50,281 bases of DNA, taken from NCBI GenBank assembly GCA_045596925.1, contig JAZODH010000082.1, positions 1-50,281 of the forward strand, in the 5' to 3' direction. This document shows positions 23,590-30,171 of the stretch, piece by piece (the stretch's first letter is position 1; each line of letters opens with the position of its first letter). The stretch is from SIG710 sp045596925 (GTDB lineage: Bacteria > Bacillota > Clostridia > Oscillospirales > CAG-272). The notes beneath the pieces were generated by a model that saw only the letters and a list, made by a program, of their open reading frames with translations, searched no databases and was not told the DNA's origin. The translations under genes and the position numbers were made by a program.

Positions 23590-25002
23590 TTATACCGTTT
23601 CAACCTTGATAAGATTGGTGTTGCCCGAGGCTCCGTTGATGTCGCCTGCGGTCATGACCACGCTGTCGCCCTCTTGCAGGTGCAATGCTTCCTTTGCGGC
23701 CTTGAGCGCATGATAGAAAAGAACGTCGGTGGAGTTGAAGTGCTCGGTGAGCACGGGAAGCACGCCCCAGGAAAGGGCAAGCTTGTACCAGACCTTCTTG
23801 TTTACCGCCATTCCCACAATATCGGTGGGCGAGCGGAAGCGAGAGACCATGCGTACGGTCATTCCCGACATGGAAGTGACCACGATAGCCTTTGCACGGA
23901 TGTCGATAGCCATTCCGCAGGTGGCGTGGGAAATAGCGTCGGCACGGTTCTTTATTTTGAATTCGTTGTTTCTGAATCTGTTGTCGTAGTGAATATGCTT
24001 TTCGGTCTCCTCCACGATCTCCGCCATGGTCTTGACCGTCTGAACGGGATATTTTCCCGCCGCAGACTCGCCCGAGAGCATCACGGCGCTGGTGCCGTCG
24101 TAAACGGCGTTGGCAACGTCGGAGATCTCGGCTCTTGTGGGACGGGGATTCTGTATCATGGATTCGAGCATTTCGGTAGCGGTAATAACGCGCTTGCCCA
24201 GAAGTCGGCACTTGGTGATAAGGAATTTCTGCAGGGCAGGAAGCTCTGTAAAGGGAACCTCAACACCCAGGTCGCCTCGACCTATCATAATGCCCGAGCA
24301 CTCCTCGCAGATCTCCTCGATATTGTCAATACCCGACTGATTTTCGATCTTTGCAATAATGTCGATGTTGTCGCCGCCGTGCTCGTGCATAAACGCCTTG
24401 AGGTCAAGCAGATCCTCTCGGCGGGAAACGAAGGAAGCGGCAATAAAATCCACGTCGTTCTCGATTCCGAAAAGCAGATCCGCCTTGTCCTGCTCGCTCA
24501 GATAGGTCTGCTTCAAGATCTTTCCGGGGAAGCTCATGCTCTTTCTGTCCGAAAGCTCGCCTCCTACCACTACCCGGCAGATAACGTCGGTGTGAGTGAT
24601 CTCCTTTACCTCGAAGATGACCAGTCCGTTGTTTACAAGGATCCTGTCGCCGATTGAAAGGTCGTTTACAAGTCCCTCGTAATTCACCGAGACCCGTGTG
24701 CGGTCGCCTTCAACATTCTCCACCGTAAAGGTAAACTCGTCGCCGTCGCAAAGGGTGATCTTGCCGTTCTCAAACGTCTTTATGCGGTACTCGGGGCCCT
24801 TGGTATCAAGCATTATGGCGATGGGGAGATCAAGCTCCTCACGCACTTTTTTGATCATGTCGATGTTTTCCTTGTGCTGCTCGTGGGATCCGTGGGAAAA
24901 GTTGAGACGCGCCACGTTAAGGCCTGCACGGCACATGGCACTGAATACTTTTTCGTCCCTGCTGGCAGGTCCGACGGTACATATAATTTTCGTTTTTCTC
25001 AT
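23590..25002 (-). CDS. pyk: Pyruvate kinase
   Basis: The 470-residue enzyme converts phosphoenolpyruvate and ADP to pyruvate and ATP. The core is complete: KIICTVGPAS, ARLNFSHG, DTKGPEYR, IIAKIENQSGI with the catalytic Lys and metal-binding Glu, GRGDLGVEVP, and the GTSAVMLSGESAAGKYP loop. The signature that is usually TATQMLESM reads TATEMLESM here. Its length matches the short bacterial form without the extra C-terminal PEP-utilising domain. Pyruvate made here can feed NifJ, which is encoded at 30172-33753. The gene has its own promoter and terminator. Confidence 0.96.
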   Translation of the reverse strand: MRKTKIICTVGPASRDEKVFSAMCRAGLNVARLNFSHGSHEQHKENIDMIKKVREELDLPIAIMLDTKGPEYRIKTFENGKITLCDGDEFTFTVENVEGDRTRVSVNYEGLVNDLSIGDRILVNNGLVIFEVKEITHTDVICRVVVGGELSDRKSMSFPGKILKQTYLSEQDKADLLFGIENDVDFIAASFVSRREDLLDLKAFMHEHGGDNIDIIAKIENQSGIDNIEEICEECSGIMIGRGDLGVEVPFTELPALQKFLITKCRLLGKRVITATEMLESMIQNPRPTRAEISDVANAVYDGTSAVMLSGESAAGKYPVQTVKTMAEIVEETEKHIHYDNRFRNNEFKIKNRADAISHATCGMAIDIRAKAIVVTSMSGMTVRMVSRFRSPTDIVGMAVNKKVWYKLALSWGVLPVLTEHFNSTDVLFYHALKAAKEALHLQEGDSVVMTAGDINGASGNTNLIKVETV

Positions 25003-25033
25003 TTTATAGCCTCGATCTTTTTAAATCCAAAGT

Positions 25034-25062
25034 ATTATACCCCATAATCTGCGTTTTTTCAA
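25034..25062 (-). promoter_or_regulatory. Sigma-A promoter of pyk
   Basis: Minus-strand TTGAAA (25057-25062), a 17-bp spacer and TATAAT (25034-25039). The mntP gene ends about 35 bp upstream with no clear terminator between, so some read-through from mntP is possible. Confidence 0.87.
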
Positions 25063-25098
25063 GGGTTTTAAAACTTTTTTTGCCGCCCGACACCCTCT

Positions 25099-25671
25099 TT
25101 AACGCAACAAGCCCCAAAATGCAATAATTATAAGGACAATACCGCCCGCAAGCTCCGCTTTGGACTTGTGTTTTGAGCCGAAGATGTTGCCCAGCCCCAC
25201 CCCCGCAAAGCTGACTGTGAACGTCACCAGACAAATAATGGCGCAGGCGCAAAGTATGTTTAAAAGCGGACTCATGCGGGGGTTCAGCACCACGGGCTCC
25301 AGAGCAAAGGCGACACCCACCGCAAAGGCGTCTAAGCTCGTAGCTACCGACATGGCAAGCATCGTTCCCGCATCAAGGCGCGGGTCGGCTTTTTCCCCGT
25401 AGACGAAGGATTCTCGGATCATCTTTGCACCGATAAACGCCAAAATGACAAATGCAATAAAGGGCGCGGCGACCCTGATATACTTTTCAAAGCAGGATCC
25501 GAGCAGGTAGCCCAGAAAGGGCATCAACCCCTGAAAGCCCCCGAACCAGATCCCGCACAAAAGCGCGCTTGACGTGTTCACGCGCCGCATGGAAAGCCCC
25601 TTGCACACCGAAACCGCAAAAGCGTCGGCCGACAGAGCCGCAGCCTCTATCAAAACAAGTAAAAGTCCCAT
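25099..25671 (-). CDS. mntP: Putative manganese efflux pump MntP
   Basis: The 190-residue protein has six membrane helices in two repeats, each with the MntP signature: EAAALSADAFAVSVCKG near the start and SVATSLDAFAVGVAFAL in the middle. The Asp residues in these two motifs are needed for manganese export in characterised homologues. The start has GGGAGGGT upstream. A yybP-ykoY manganese riboswitch, often found before mntP, is not obvious in the 110 bp upstream. It lies on the same strand as pyk and upstream of it. Confidence 0.92.
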   Translation of the reverse strand: MGLLLVLIEAAALSADAFAVSVCKGLSMRRVNTSSALLCGIWFGGFQGLMPFLGYLLGSCFEKYIRVAAPFIAFVILAFIGAKMIRESFVYGEKADPRLDAGTMLAMSVATSLDAFAVGVAFALEPVVLNPRMSPLLNILCACAIICLVTFTVSFAGVGLGNIFGSKHKSKAELAGGIVLIIIAFWGLLR

Positions 25672-25782
25672 TTACCCTCCCGTTTTTTTGCTTTTTGTTT
25701 TCATTTTACCACCTTGTCTGTGCGAAGTTGGCATAATTTTGTCACCGAATCAGTAAAATTTTAAAAAAGGAGGATTTTTGCC

Positions 25783-26316
25783 ATGTTTTTGATAAAACCT
25801 TACAATCGAGAACGCGCCGTTGAGTACGCCCGCCGCTGGGCGCTGTCGAGAAACCCGCTTTTTGAGAATTTTTCGGGCATCGGGGGTGACTGCACCAATT
25901 TCGCGTCCCAATGCGTTCTGGCAGGGTGTTGCCAGATGAACTACACTCCCACCTTCGGGTGGTATTACGTGTCGTCGGAGGATCGCACACCCTCCTGGAC
26001 GGGAGTGGAATTTTTCTACGATTTCCTTACGACCAACGAGGAAGAAGGCCCCTTTGCCACCGAGGTAAACCGCCGTCAGATACGTCCGGGGGATATTATC
26101 CAGCTGGCAGATGACTCGGGGGACTTTTACCACACGCTGGTGGTGAGCCAGATAAACGGATTTCAGATCCTTGTCTGCGCCCACTCTCAGGACTTCCTCG
26201 ACCGTCCGCTTTCCTCCTACGATTACGCCACCGCCAGATTTTTGCACATTGAGGGCGCGCGGGTAGAGGTGGAGGACGAGTGCTTTGAGGGGCTGATCGA
26301 GGGCACGTCGCTGTAA
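25783..26316 (+). CDS. Amidase_6-type papain-fold protein without signal peptide
   Basis: The 177-residue protein carries the putative amidase domain seen in spore and cell-wall proteins of Bacillota. GIGGDCTNFASQCVLAGC holds the likely nucleophile Cys (about residue 37), and YHTLVVSQ holds the likely His (about residue 127). A conserved GDIIQL segment lies between them. No signal peptide or membrane helix is present, so either it acts inside the cell or it is released in another way. ATG 25783 is preceded by AAAGGAGG. A TGG-CATAAT extended -10 at 25729-25737 may be its promoter, with no good -35. It is convergent with the DUF1846 gene. Confidence 0.8.
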   Translation: MFLIKPYNRERAVEYARRWALSRNPLFENFSGIGGDCTNFASQCVLAGCCQMNYTPTFGWYYVSSEDRTPSWTGVEFFYDFLTTNEEEGPFATEVNRRQIRPGDIIQLADDSGDFYHTLVVSQINGFQILVCAHSQDFLDRPLSSYDYATARFLHIEGARVEVEDECFEGLIEGTSL

Positions 26317-26335
26317 AAAATGTCGCGTTAACATA

Positions 26336-26365
26336 AACCCCCTCTTGCCATAGCAAGAGGGGGTT
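26336..26365. terminator. Bidirectional terminator between amidase-like and DUF1846 genes
   Basis: A perfect 13-bp stem (AACCCCCTCTTGC at 26336-26348, GCAAGAGGGGGTT at 26353-26365) with a 4-nt loop. T-runs are weak on both sides, but the position between convergent genes supports the call. Confidence 0.82.
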
Positions 26366-26371
26366 CTGAGT

Positions 26372-27856
26372 TTATTTCCTGTGATAGAGCGAGCGGTTTT
26401 CGTATCTGGGCTCACAGCTTGTGTTGATCCCAAGCTTCTTGTAGGTCTTCTCGTCAACCGAGGAGAGAATGACCGAGAAATGAGCGTCGCATGAGCGCAG
26501 AAGAGGCAAAGCGTTCATAGCCGCCTTTGCCTTATCGCTGTATACCGAGCTTGCGGCAAGAGCCACCAGCACCTCGTCCGAATGGAGGCGGGGATTCTTA
26601 TTGCCAAGAGCACCCGTTTTCAGAGCACACACGGGTTCAAGAGTTCTTGAATCTATCAGATCGATGCTGTCGTCGATACCCGCCAGATATTTGATGGCGT
26701 TAAGAAGCAGAGCGGCGGAAGCCCCCAGAAGGTTGGAGGTCTTTCCTGTGACGATAGTGCCGTCGGGCAGCTCCATAGCTCCCGCAGGCTTGCCCGTTTC
26801 CTCGGCCTTTTTCAGCGATGCGGCGATGGCGGGGCACAGCTCGCGGGTCACGTGCGCCTGCTGCAGGAGCAGCTCGTGCTTTGCAAGAAGACTTGGGGGC
26901 GCGTTGTGAGCCGCAACGTCCTTGGCGGCACTGAAATAACGGCGGAGCATTTCCTTGCCTGCCGCCTCGCTTGTGATGGCGTCGTCGGTGACACAAAAGC
27001 CCACCATATTTACTCCCATATCCGTGGGGGACTTATAAGGACACTGGCCCAGGATCTCGGTCATCATGGCTTGGAGCACAGGGAATATCTCAACGTCGCG
27101 GTTATAGTTCACCGCGGTCTGCCCGTATGCCTCCAGGTGGAAGGGGTCGATCATATTCACGTCGTCAAGATCTGCCGTTGCCGATTCGTAGGCGATATTT
27201 ACAGGGTGCTTTAAGGGAAGATTCCACACGGGGAAGGTCTCGAATTTCGCATATCCCGCCTTGACACCGCGCTTGTTCTCGTGGTAAAGCTGGGACAGAC
27301 AGGTAGCCATCTTTCCGCTTCCCGGGCCGGGTGCTGTAACTACCACCAGCGGTCGCTCGGTCTCAATATACTCGTTCTTGCCGAATCCCTCGTCGCTGAC
27401 GATCGTCTGCACGTCGGAGGGATAGCCGGGGATCGAATAATGAAGAAAGCTCTTCATACCAAGGTCGCCCAGTCTGCGTCTGAACTTATCCGCGCCCGAC
27501 TGTCCCGCATAGCGGGTGATGACCACGCTTCCAACGTAGAAGCCAAGGCTTCGGAAAATGTCGATGAGGCGCAGGGTATCGTCGTCGTAGCTGATGCCCA
27601 GGTCGCCGCGGAGCTTGTTTTTCTCAATATCGTCGGCATTGATGGCAATGATTATCTCGACCTCGTCTTTGATCTTTGCCAGCATTTTGATTTTTGCGTC
27701 AGGCTCAAAGCCGGGCAGGACTCTTGAGGCGTGGTAATCGTCAAAAAGCTTACCGCCAAACTCCAGATAGAGCTTACCGCCGAATTTTTCGATTCGTTCC
27801 CTGATGTTTCGGGACTGTATCGTCATATATTTTTCGCAGTCAAAACCGATTTTCAT
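26372..27856 (-). CDS. DUF1846 (UPF0371) family protein
   Basis: The 494-residue protein belongs to the DUF1846 family, which is widespread in Bacillota and lacks a known reaction. Visible features are the N-terminal IGFDCEKYMTIQS, ILERIEKF-like GGKLYLEFGGKL, and the glycine-rich loop VTAPGPGSGKMATCLSQL, which may bind a nucleotide or phosphate. The C-terminal third includes TGKTSNLLGASAALLLNA. I choose ATG at 27854-27856 with GAGGT upstream. The longer frame starts with a TTG at 27874. It has its own strong promoter. Confidence 0.9.
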   Translation of the reverse strand: MKIGFDCEKYMTIQSRNIRERIEKFGGKLYLEFGGKLFDDYHASRVLPGFEPDAKIKMLAKIKDEVEIIIAINADDIEKNKLRGDLGISYDDDTLRLIDIFRSLGFYVGSVVITRYAGQSGADKFRRRLGDLGMKSFLHYSIPGYPSDVQTIVSDEGFGKNEYIETERPLVVVTAPGPGSGKMATCLSQLYHENKRGVKAGYAKFETFPVWNLPLKHPVNIAYESATADLDDVNMIDPFHLEAYGQTAVNYNRDVEIFPVLQAMMTEILGQCPYKSPTDMGVNMVGFCVTDDAITSEAAGKEMLRRYFSAAKDVAAHNAPPSLLAKHELLLQQAHVTRELCPAIAASLKKAEETGKPAGAMELPDGTIVTGKTSNLLGASAALLLNAIKYLAGIDDSIDLIDSRTLEPVCALKTGALGNKNPRLHSDEVLVALAASSVYSDKAKAAMNALPLLRSCDAHFSVILSSVDEKTYKKLGINTSCEPRYENRSLYHRK

Positions 27857-27889
27857 AGCCAACCTCGCGTGCAAAAAACTTCATTTTTT

Positions 27890-27918
27890 ATTATACCACA
27901 CATTTAGACTGCGTGCAA
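27890..27918 (-). promoter_or_regulatory. Sigma-A promoter of the DUF1846 gene
   Basis: Minus-strand TTGCAC (27913-27918), a 17-bp spacer and TATAAT (27890-27895), with an extended -10 TG. Confidence 0.87.
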
Positions 27919-28017
27919 GGTGTTTTTGAAAAATAGGATATTTTTATTTTCATTTATTGAACAACGTCCTCGGTGTTCCGCAGAAGCGAATGTCCATGGA
28001 AGGCTTCCCTTTGAAGA

Positions 28018-28149
28018 GGAAGAAAAAATTTCAACGCACCCGGTAGGGGTCGCCGAGGACGTCGACCCGTAAAACGAACGATTATGAATTGCGTCCCACA
28101 ACATGAGGGTAAACGGTTTCTCTATACCCGGTAGGGGAGGATATCATCC
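28018..28149. repeat. Two GTAGGGG-type palindromic repeats
   Basis: One copy begins near 28038 (CCCGGTAGGGGTCGCCGAGG) and the other near 28119 (CCCGGTAGGGGAGGATATC). Each has a different self-complementary core and ends in CCCG. A related fragment, ACGTCCTCGGTGTTCCGC, lies at 27964-27981. No gene is supported in 27920-28257. Confidence 0.6.
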
Positions 28150-28257
28150 TCCCGCTTACCCGCGAATGAATTTCAATCTCATTTTCTTTATGAAAGAAAA
28201 TGAGAAAGGTGGAGTTTTAGAAAGCGATATTGTTTTTGAGAATTCATTTTCGAAGAA

Positions 28258-28440
28258 TTTCTTTGCCTATTTTCTCTTTTTCTTCTTTCTGCGAAAGAAG
28301 AAAGTGAGAGAAAGTAGGCGAAAAGAGCAAAAAGAAGAAAGGCGCGCCACCGCAAGGGTGGCGCATCCCCATGCGCAAATCCGACCGTGCCGGATTTGCC
28401 GGTCTGTTCAGATGGTGTGGTTGCGGTCGTTCGCGCGTCT
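28258..28440. repeat. A/G-rich repeat element, copy 1
   Basis: TTTCTCTTTTTCTTCTTTC, its near complement GAAAGAAGAAAGTGAGAGAAAG, and AAAAAGAAGAAAGG are followed by CCCCATGCGCAAATCCGAC. The same order of blocks with base changes occurs at 38675-38890. Open frames across it appear to be by-products of the repeat. Confidence 0.6.
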
Positions 28441-28457
28441 CTCGCCGTGAAAGCAAC

Positions 28458-28486
28458 AAAAACGACGGTGTCCAGCCGTCGTTTTT
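28458..28486 (-). terminator. Terminator of the XRE regulator gene (ACGACGG family)
   Basis: ACGACGG (28462-28468) pairs with CCGTCGT (28476-28482), with a T-run on the minus strand, 4 nt after the regulator stop codon. Confidence 0.85.
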
Positions 28487-28489
28487 CTT

Positions 28490-28822
28490 TTATTTATTAA
28501 GAGAATCAAAATAAACCCGCAAAAGCTTATATGCCGTTTGCTTTTCTTCATATCTGCACGTTTCAAATTTTTCTAAAAGTTCACTTATTTGTATTTGAGA
28601 CTCGTCCCTGTTCTCCGTTAAGATCCTATCGGGCGTAATATGGAGCGCATTACAAATTCTGATCACCGTCTCGATGCGCATATTAACGCTTCCGCGTTCA
28701 ATATCTGCATAAGTTCTATCCGCAACGCCCGACAGCTCCGCCACCTCAGCCTGCGTCAGGCCCATACTCTTTCTCACCGCCAACAGTTTGTTGCCAATAG
28801 CCCTCATATCCACAACAAGCAT
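28490..28822 (-). CDS. XRE-family helix-turn-helix regulator
   Basis: The 110-residue protein has a Cro/C1-type HTH at about residues 8-66 (LLAVRKSMGLTQAEVAELSG, recognition helix near VADRTYADIERG, then LHITPDRIL). A short helical tail of 40 residues (ISELLEKFETC, AYKLLRVYFDSL) may mediate dimerisation. I choose ATG 28820-28822 with GGGGGAA upstream; the frame extends to 28900 without a good site. It is transcribed away from the Cys-rich lipoprotein gene, and the shared upstream region holds repeated AATAGTTCC half-sites, so it probably controls both genes. Confidence 0.9.
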   Translation of the reverse strand: MLVVDMRAIGNKLLAVRKSMGLTQAEVAELSGVADRTYADIERGSVNMRIETVIRICNALHITPDRILTENRDESQIQISELLEKFETCRYEEKQTAYKLLRVYFDSLNK

Positions 28823-28853
28823 AATAGTTCCCCCAAAACATATGTATATAGGA

Positions 28854-28859
28854 ATTATA
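28854..28859 (-). promoter_or_regulatory. Probable -10 of the XRE regulator gene
   Basis: TATAAT on the minus strand lies 31 bp before the start codon. No good -35 stands at 16-18 bp, which suggests a weak or regulated promoter. Confidence 0.45.
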
Positions 28860-28872
28860 ATACCAAAAACCG

Positions 28873-28901
28873 TTGACAAACAGGAGTTATTATGGTACAA
28901 T
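28873..28901 (+). promoter_or_regulatory. Sigma-A promoter of the Cys-rich lipoprotein gene
   Basis: TTGACA (28873-28878), a 17-bp spacer and TACAAT (28896-28901), with TG at 28893-28894 as an extended -10. The predicted start is near 28908. Confidence 0.87.
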
Positions 28902-28919
28902 TTTAGGTAGAATAGTTCC
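28883..28919. promoter_or_regulatory. Candidate operator with AATAGTTCC half-sites
   Basis: CAGGAGTTATT (28881-28891) and AATAGTTCCTG (28911-28921) form an imperfect inverted repeat, 9 of 11 positions matching, that brackets the lipoprotein -10 and start. A third AATAGTTCC at 28823-28831 touches the regulator start codon region. The positions fit repression of the lipoprotein gene and autoregulation by the XRE protein. Confidence 0.55.
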
Positions 28920-28963
28920 TGCGGACCGATAATTTAAAAACCTAAATACTAAAGGAGTATATT

Positions 28964-30082
28964 ATGAAAACAAAAATATTTGTTGCGTTGCTTCTGTCAT
29001 TATTGATTTTGGCGTTCGCTTCATGTTCGAGTAAAATATTCAATCAAATAAACAATTTTAATAATAGCGGAAGCACTCCAAAAGACACAGAACCTCAAAA
29101 AAATGATCAGAGTACATATGCACCCATCGACAGTTACCCCGAGAATAGTTATCCTGAAGAAACATCGCGAAAAGAGGAAACGCACCCCACACCCGACACG
29201 ACCGCAAAGCAGGAAGCACACACTCACACATTCGGCGACTGGAACACCATAACCGCACCCACCTGCACAACAGGGGGCGCACAGGTCCGTTCTTGCAGTT
29301 GCGGCGAGATGGAAAGCCGTAAAACAACCGCGCTCGGACACTCGACGGTTCAAGTTACCGGAAAAAGTGCCACCTGCTCCTCAACCGGCTTGACGGACGG
29401 AGAAAAATGCACGGTATGTGGAACGTATATCATCCAGCAGCAAACGTTGGACAAGCTCTCTCACGACTTCTCGCAATGGAAAACCGAAAAAGAAGCAACC
29501 TGCTCTACCGACGGTAAGAAAACTCGCACCTGCAAAAACTGCATTCAAACAGAAACGGAAATCATAAAATCCTCAGGCAACCACAACTATATACATGGAA
29601 TTTGTTCAGCGTGCGGTCACGCTTCAGAAGGCTCGTCATTCCTCACATATCGACTTAGCGACGATGGAACATATTACATCTGTACCGGGTCTAACATTCA
29701 CGAAACCAAGCAAGAATGTATTATTCCATCGTACCATAATGGTAAACCGGTCAAAGAAATAATCGGAAATATGCAATTTAATTTAATTGTTAATTTGACC
29801 ATCATGGAGGGCATAGAAAAAATTGATCGTTGCGCATTTGACGGACAGACAAAACTAAAGACGGTTTATCTGCCAAGCACGCTCAAATATATAGGCGAAG
29901 ATGCTTTTGATTATTGCAATAATTTGGAATCCGTTTATATTTCAACACACGGCTGGGAAAATGTCTATATGTCGGGGTCAGTCTATGAAAGAAGAACCGC
30001 TGTTGACCTTTCGAATCCATATACCGCGGCTGCAATTCTTCGAAAAGGAAACGGAATAGGAGAGCATTACGAGCGTAAATAA
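28964..30082 (+). CDS. Cys-rich surface lipoprotein with C-terminal BspA-type leucine-rich repeat
   Basis: The 372-residue protein has a lipoprotein signal (hydrophobic residues 5-19, lipidated Cys21 in FASCSS), so it should sit on the outer face of the membrane. A Pro/Thr/Glu-rich spacer runs to about residue 85. Three or four Cys-rich repeats of about 40 residues follow, of the type HTFGDW..PTC..GG..RSCSCGE, ATCSSTGLTDGEKCTVCG and ATCSTDGKKTRTCKNC. Their CxxC pairs may bind zinc or form disulfides. The end (about residues 225-345) is a LRR_5/BspA-like segment (GIEKIDRCAFDGQTKLKTVY). The gene is visibly more A/T-rich than its neighbours. AAAGGAG precedes the ATG. It diverges from the XRE regulator. 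Confidence 0.82.
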   Translation: MKTKIFVALLLSLLILAFASCSSKIFNQINNFNNSGSTPKDTEPQKNDQSTYAPIDSYPENSYPEETSRKEETHPTPDTTAKQEAHTHTFGDWNTITAPTCTTGGAQVRSCSCGEMESRKTTALGHSTVQVTGKSATCSSTGLTDGEKCTVCGTYIIQQQTLDKLSHDFSQWKTEKEATCSTDGKKTRTCKNCIQTETEIIKSSGNHNYIHGICSACGHASEGSSFLTYRLSDDGTYYICTGSNIHETKQECIIPSYHNGKPVKEIIGNMQFNLIVNLTIMEGIEKIDRCAFDGQTKLKTVYLPSTLKYIGEDAFDYCNNLESVYISTHGWENVYMSGSVYERRTAVDLSNPYTAAAILRKGNGIGEHYERK

Positions 30083-30121
30083 AGTACGCTATAATGTTTC
30101 AGAGTTAAATATGGTAAAACA

Positions 30122-30149
30122 AAGAGCAGTGCCAAGCGGCACTGCTCTT
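30122..30149. terminator. Bidirectional terminator between lipoprotein gene and nifJ
   Basis: AAGAGCAGTGCC (30122-30133) pairs with GGCACTGCTCTT (30138-30149). T-rich sequence follows on both strands, so it can end both convergent genes. Confidence 0.9.
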
Positions 30150-30171
30150 ATTGTTTATCTAAGCTTGCTTA

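Noticed and set aside
25750..26457. Open frame of 235 codons on the minus strand
   Set aside because: It overlaps the amidase-like gene, which has clear motifs and a strong ribosome binding site; the antisense product has none.
28103..28450. Open frame of 115 codons on the plus strand
   Set aside because: It consists of the A/G-rich repeat and flanking palindromes and has no counterpart in the second repeat copy.
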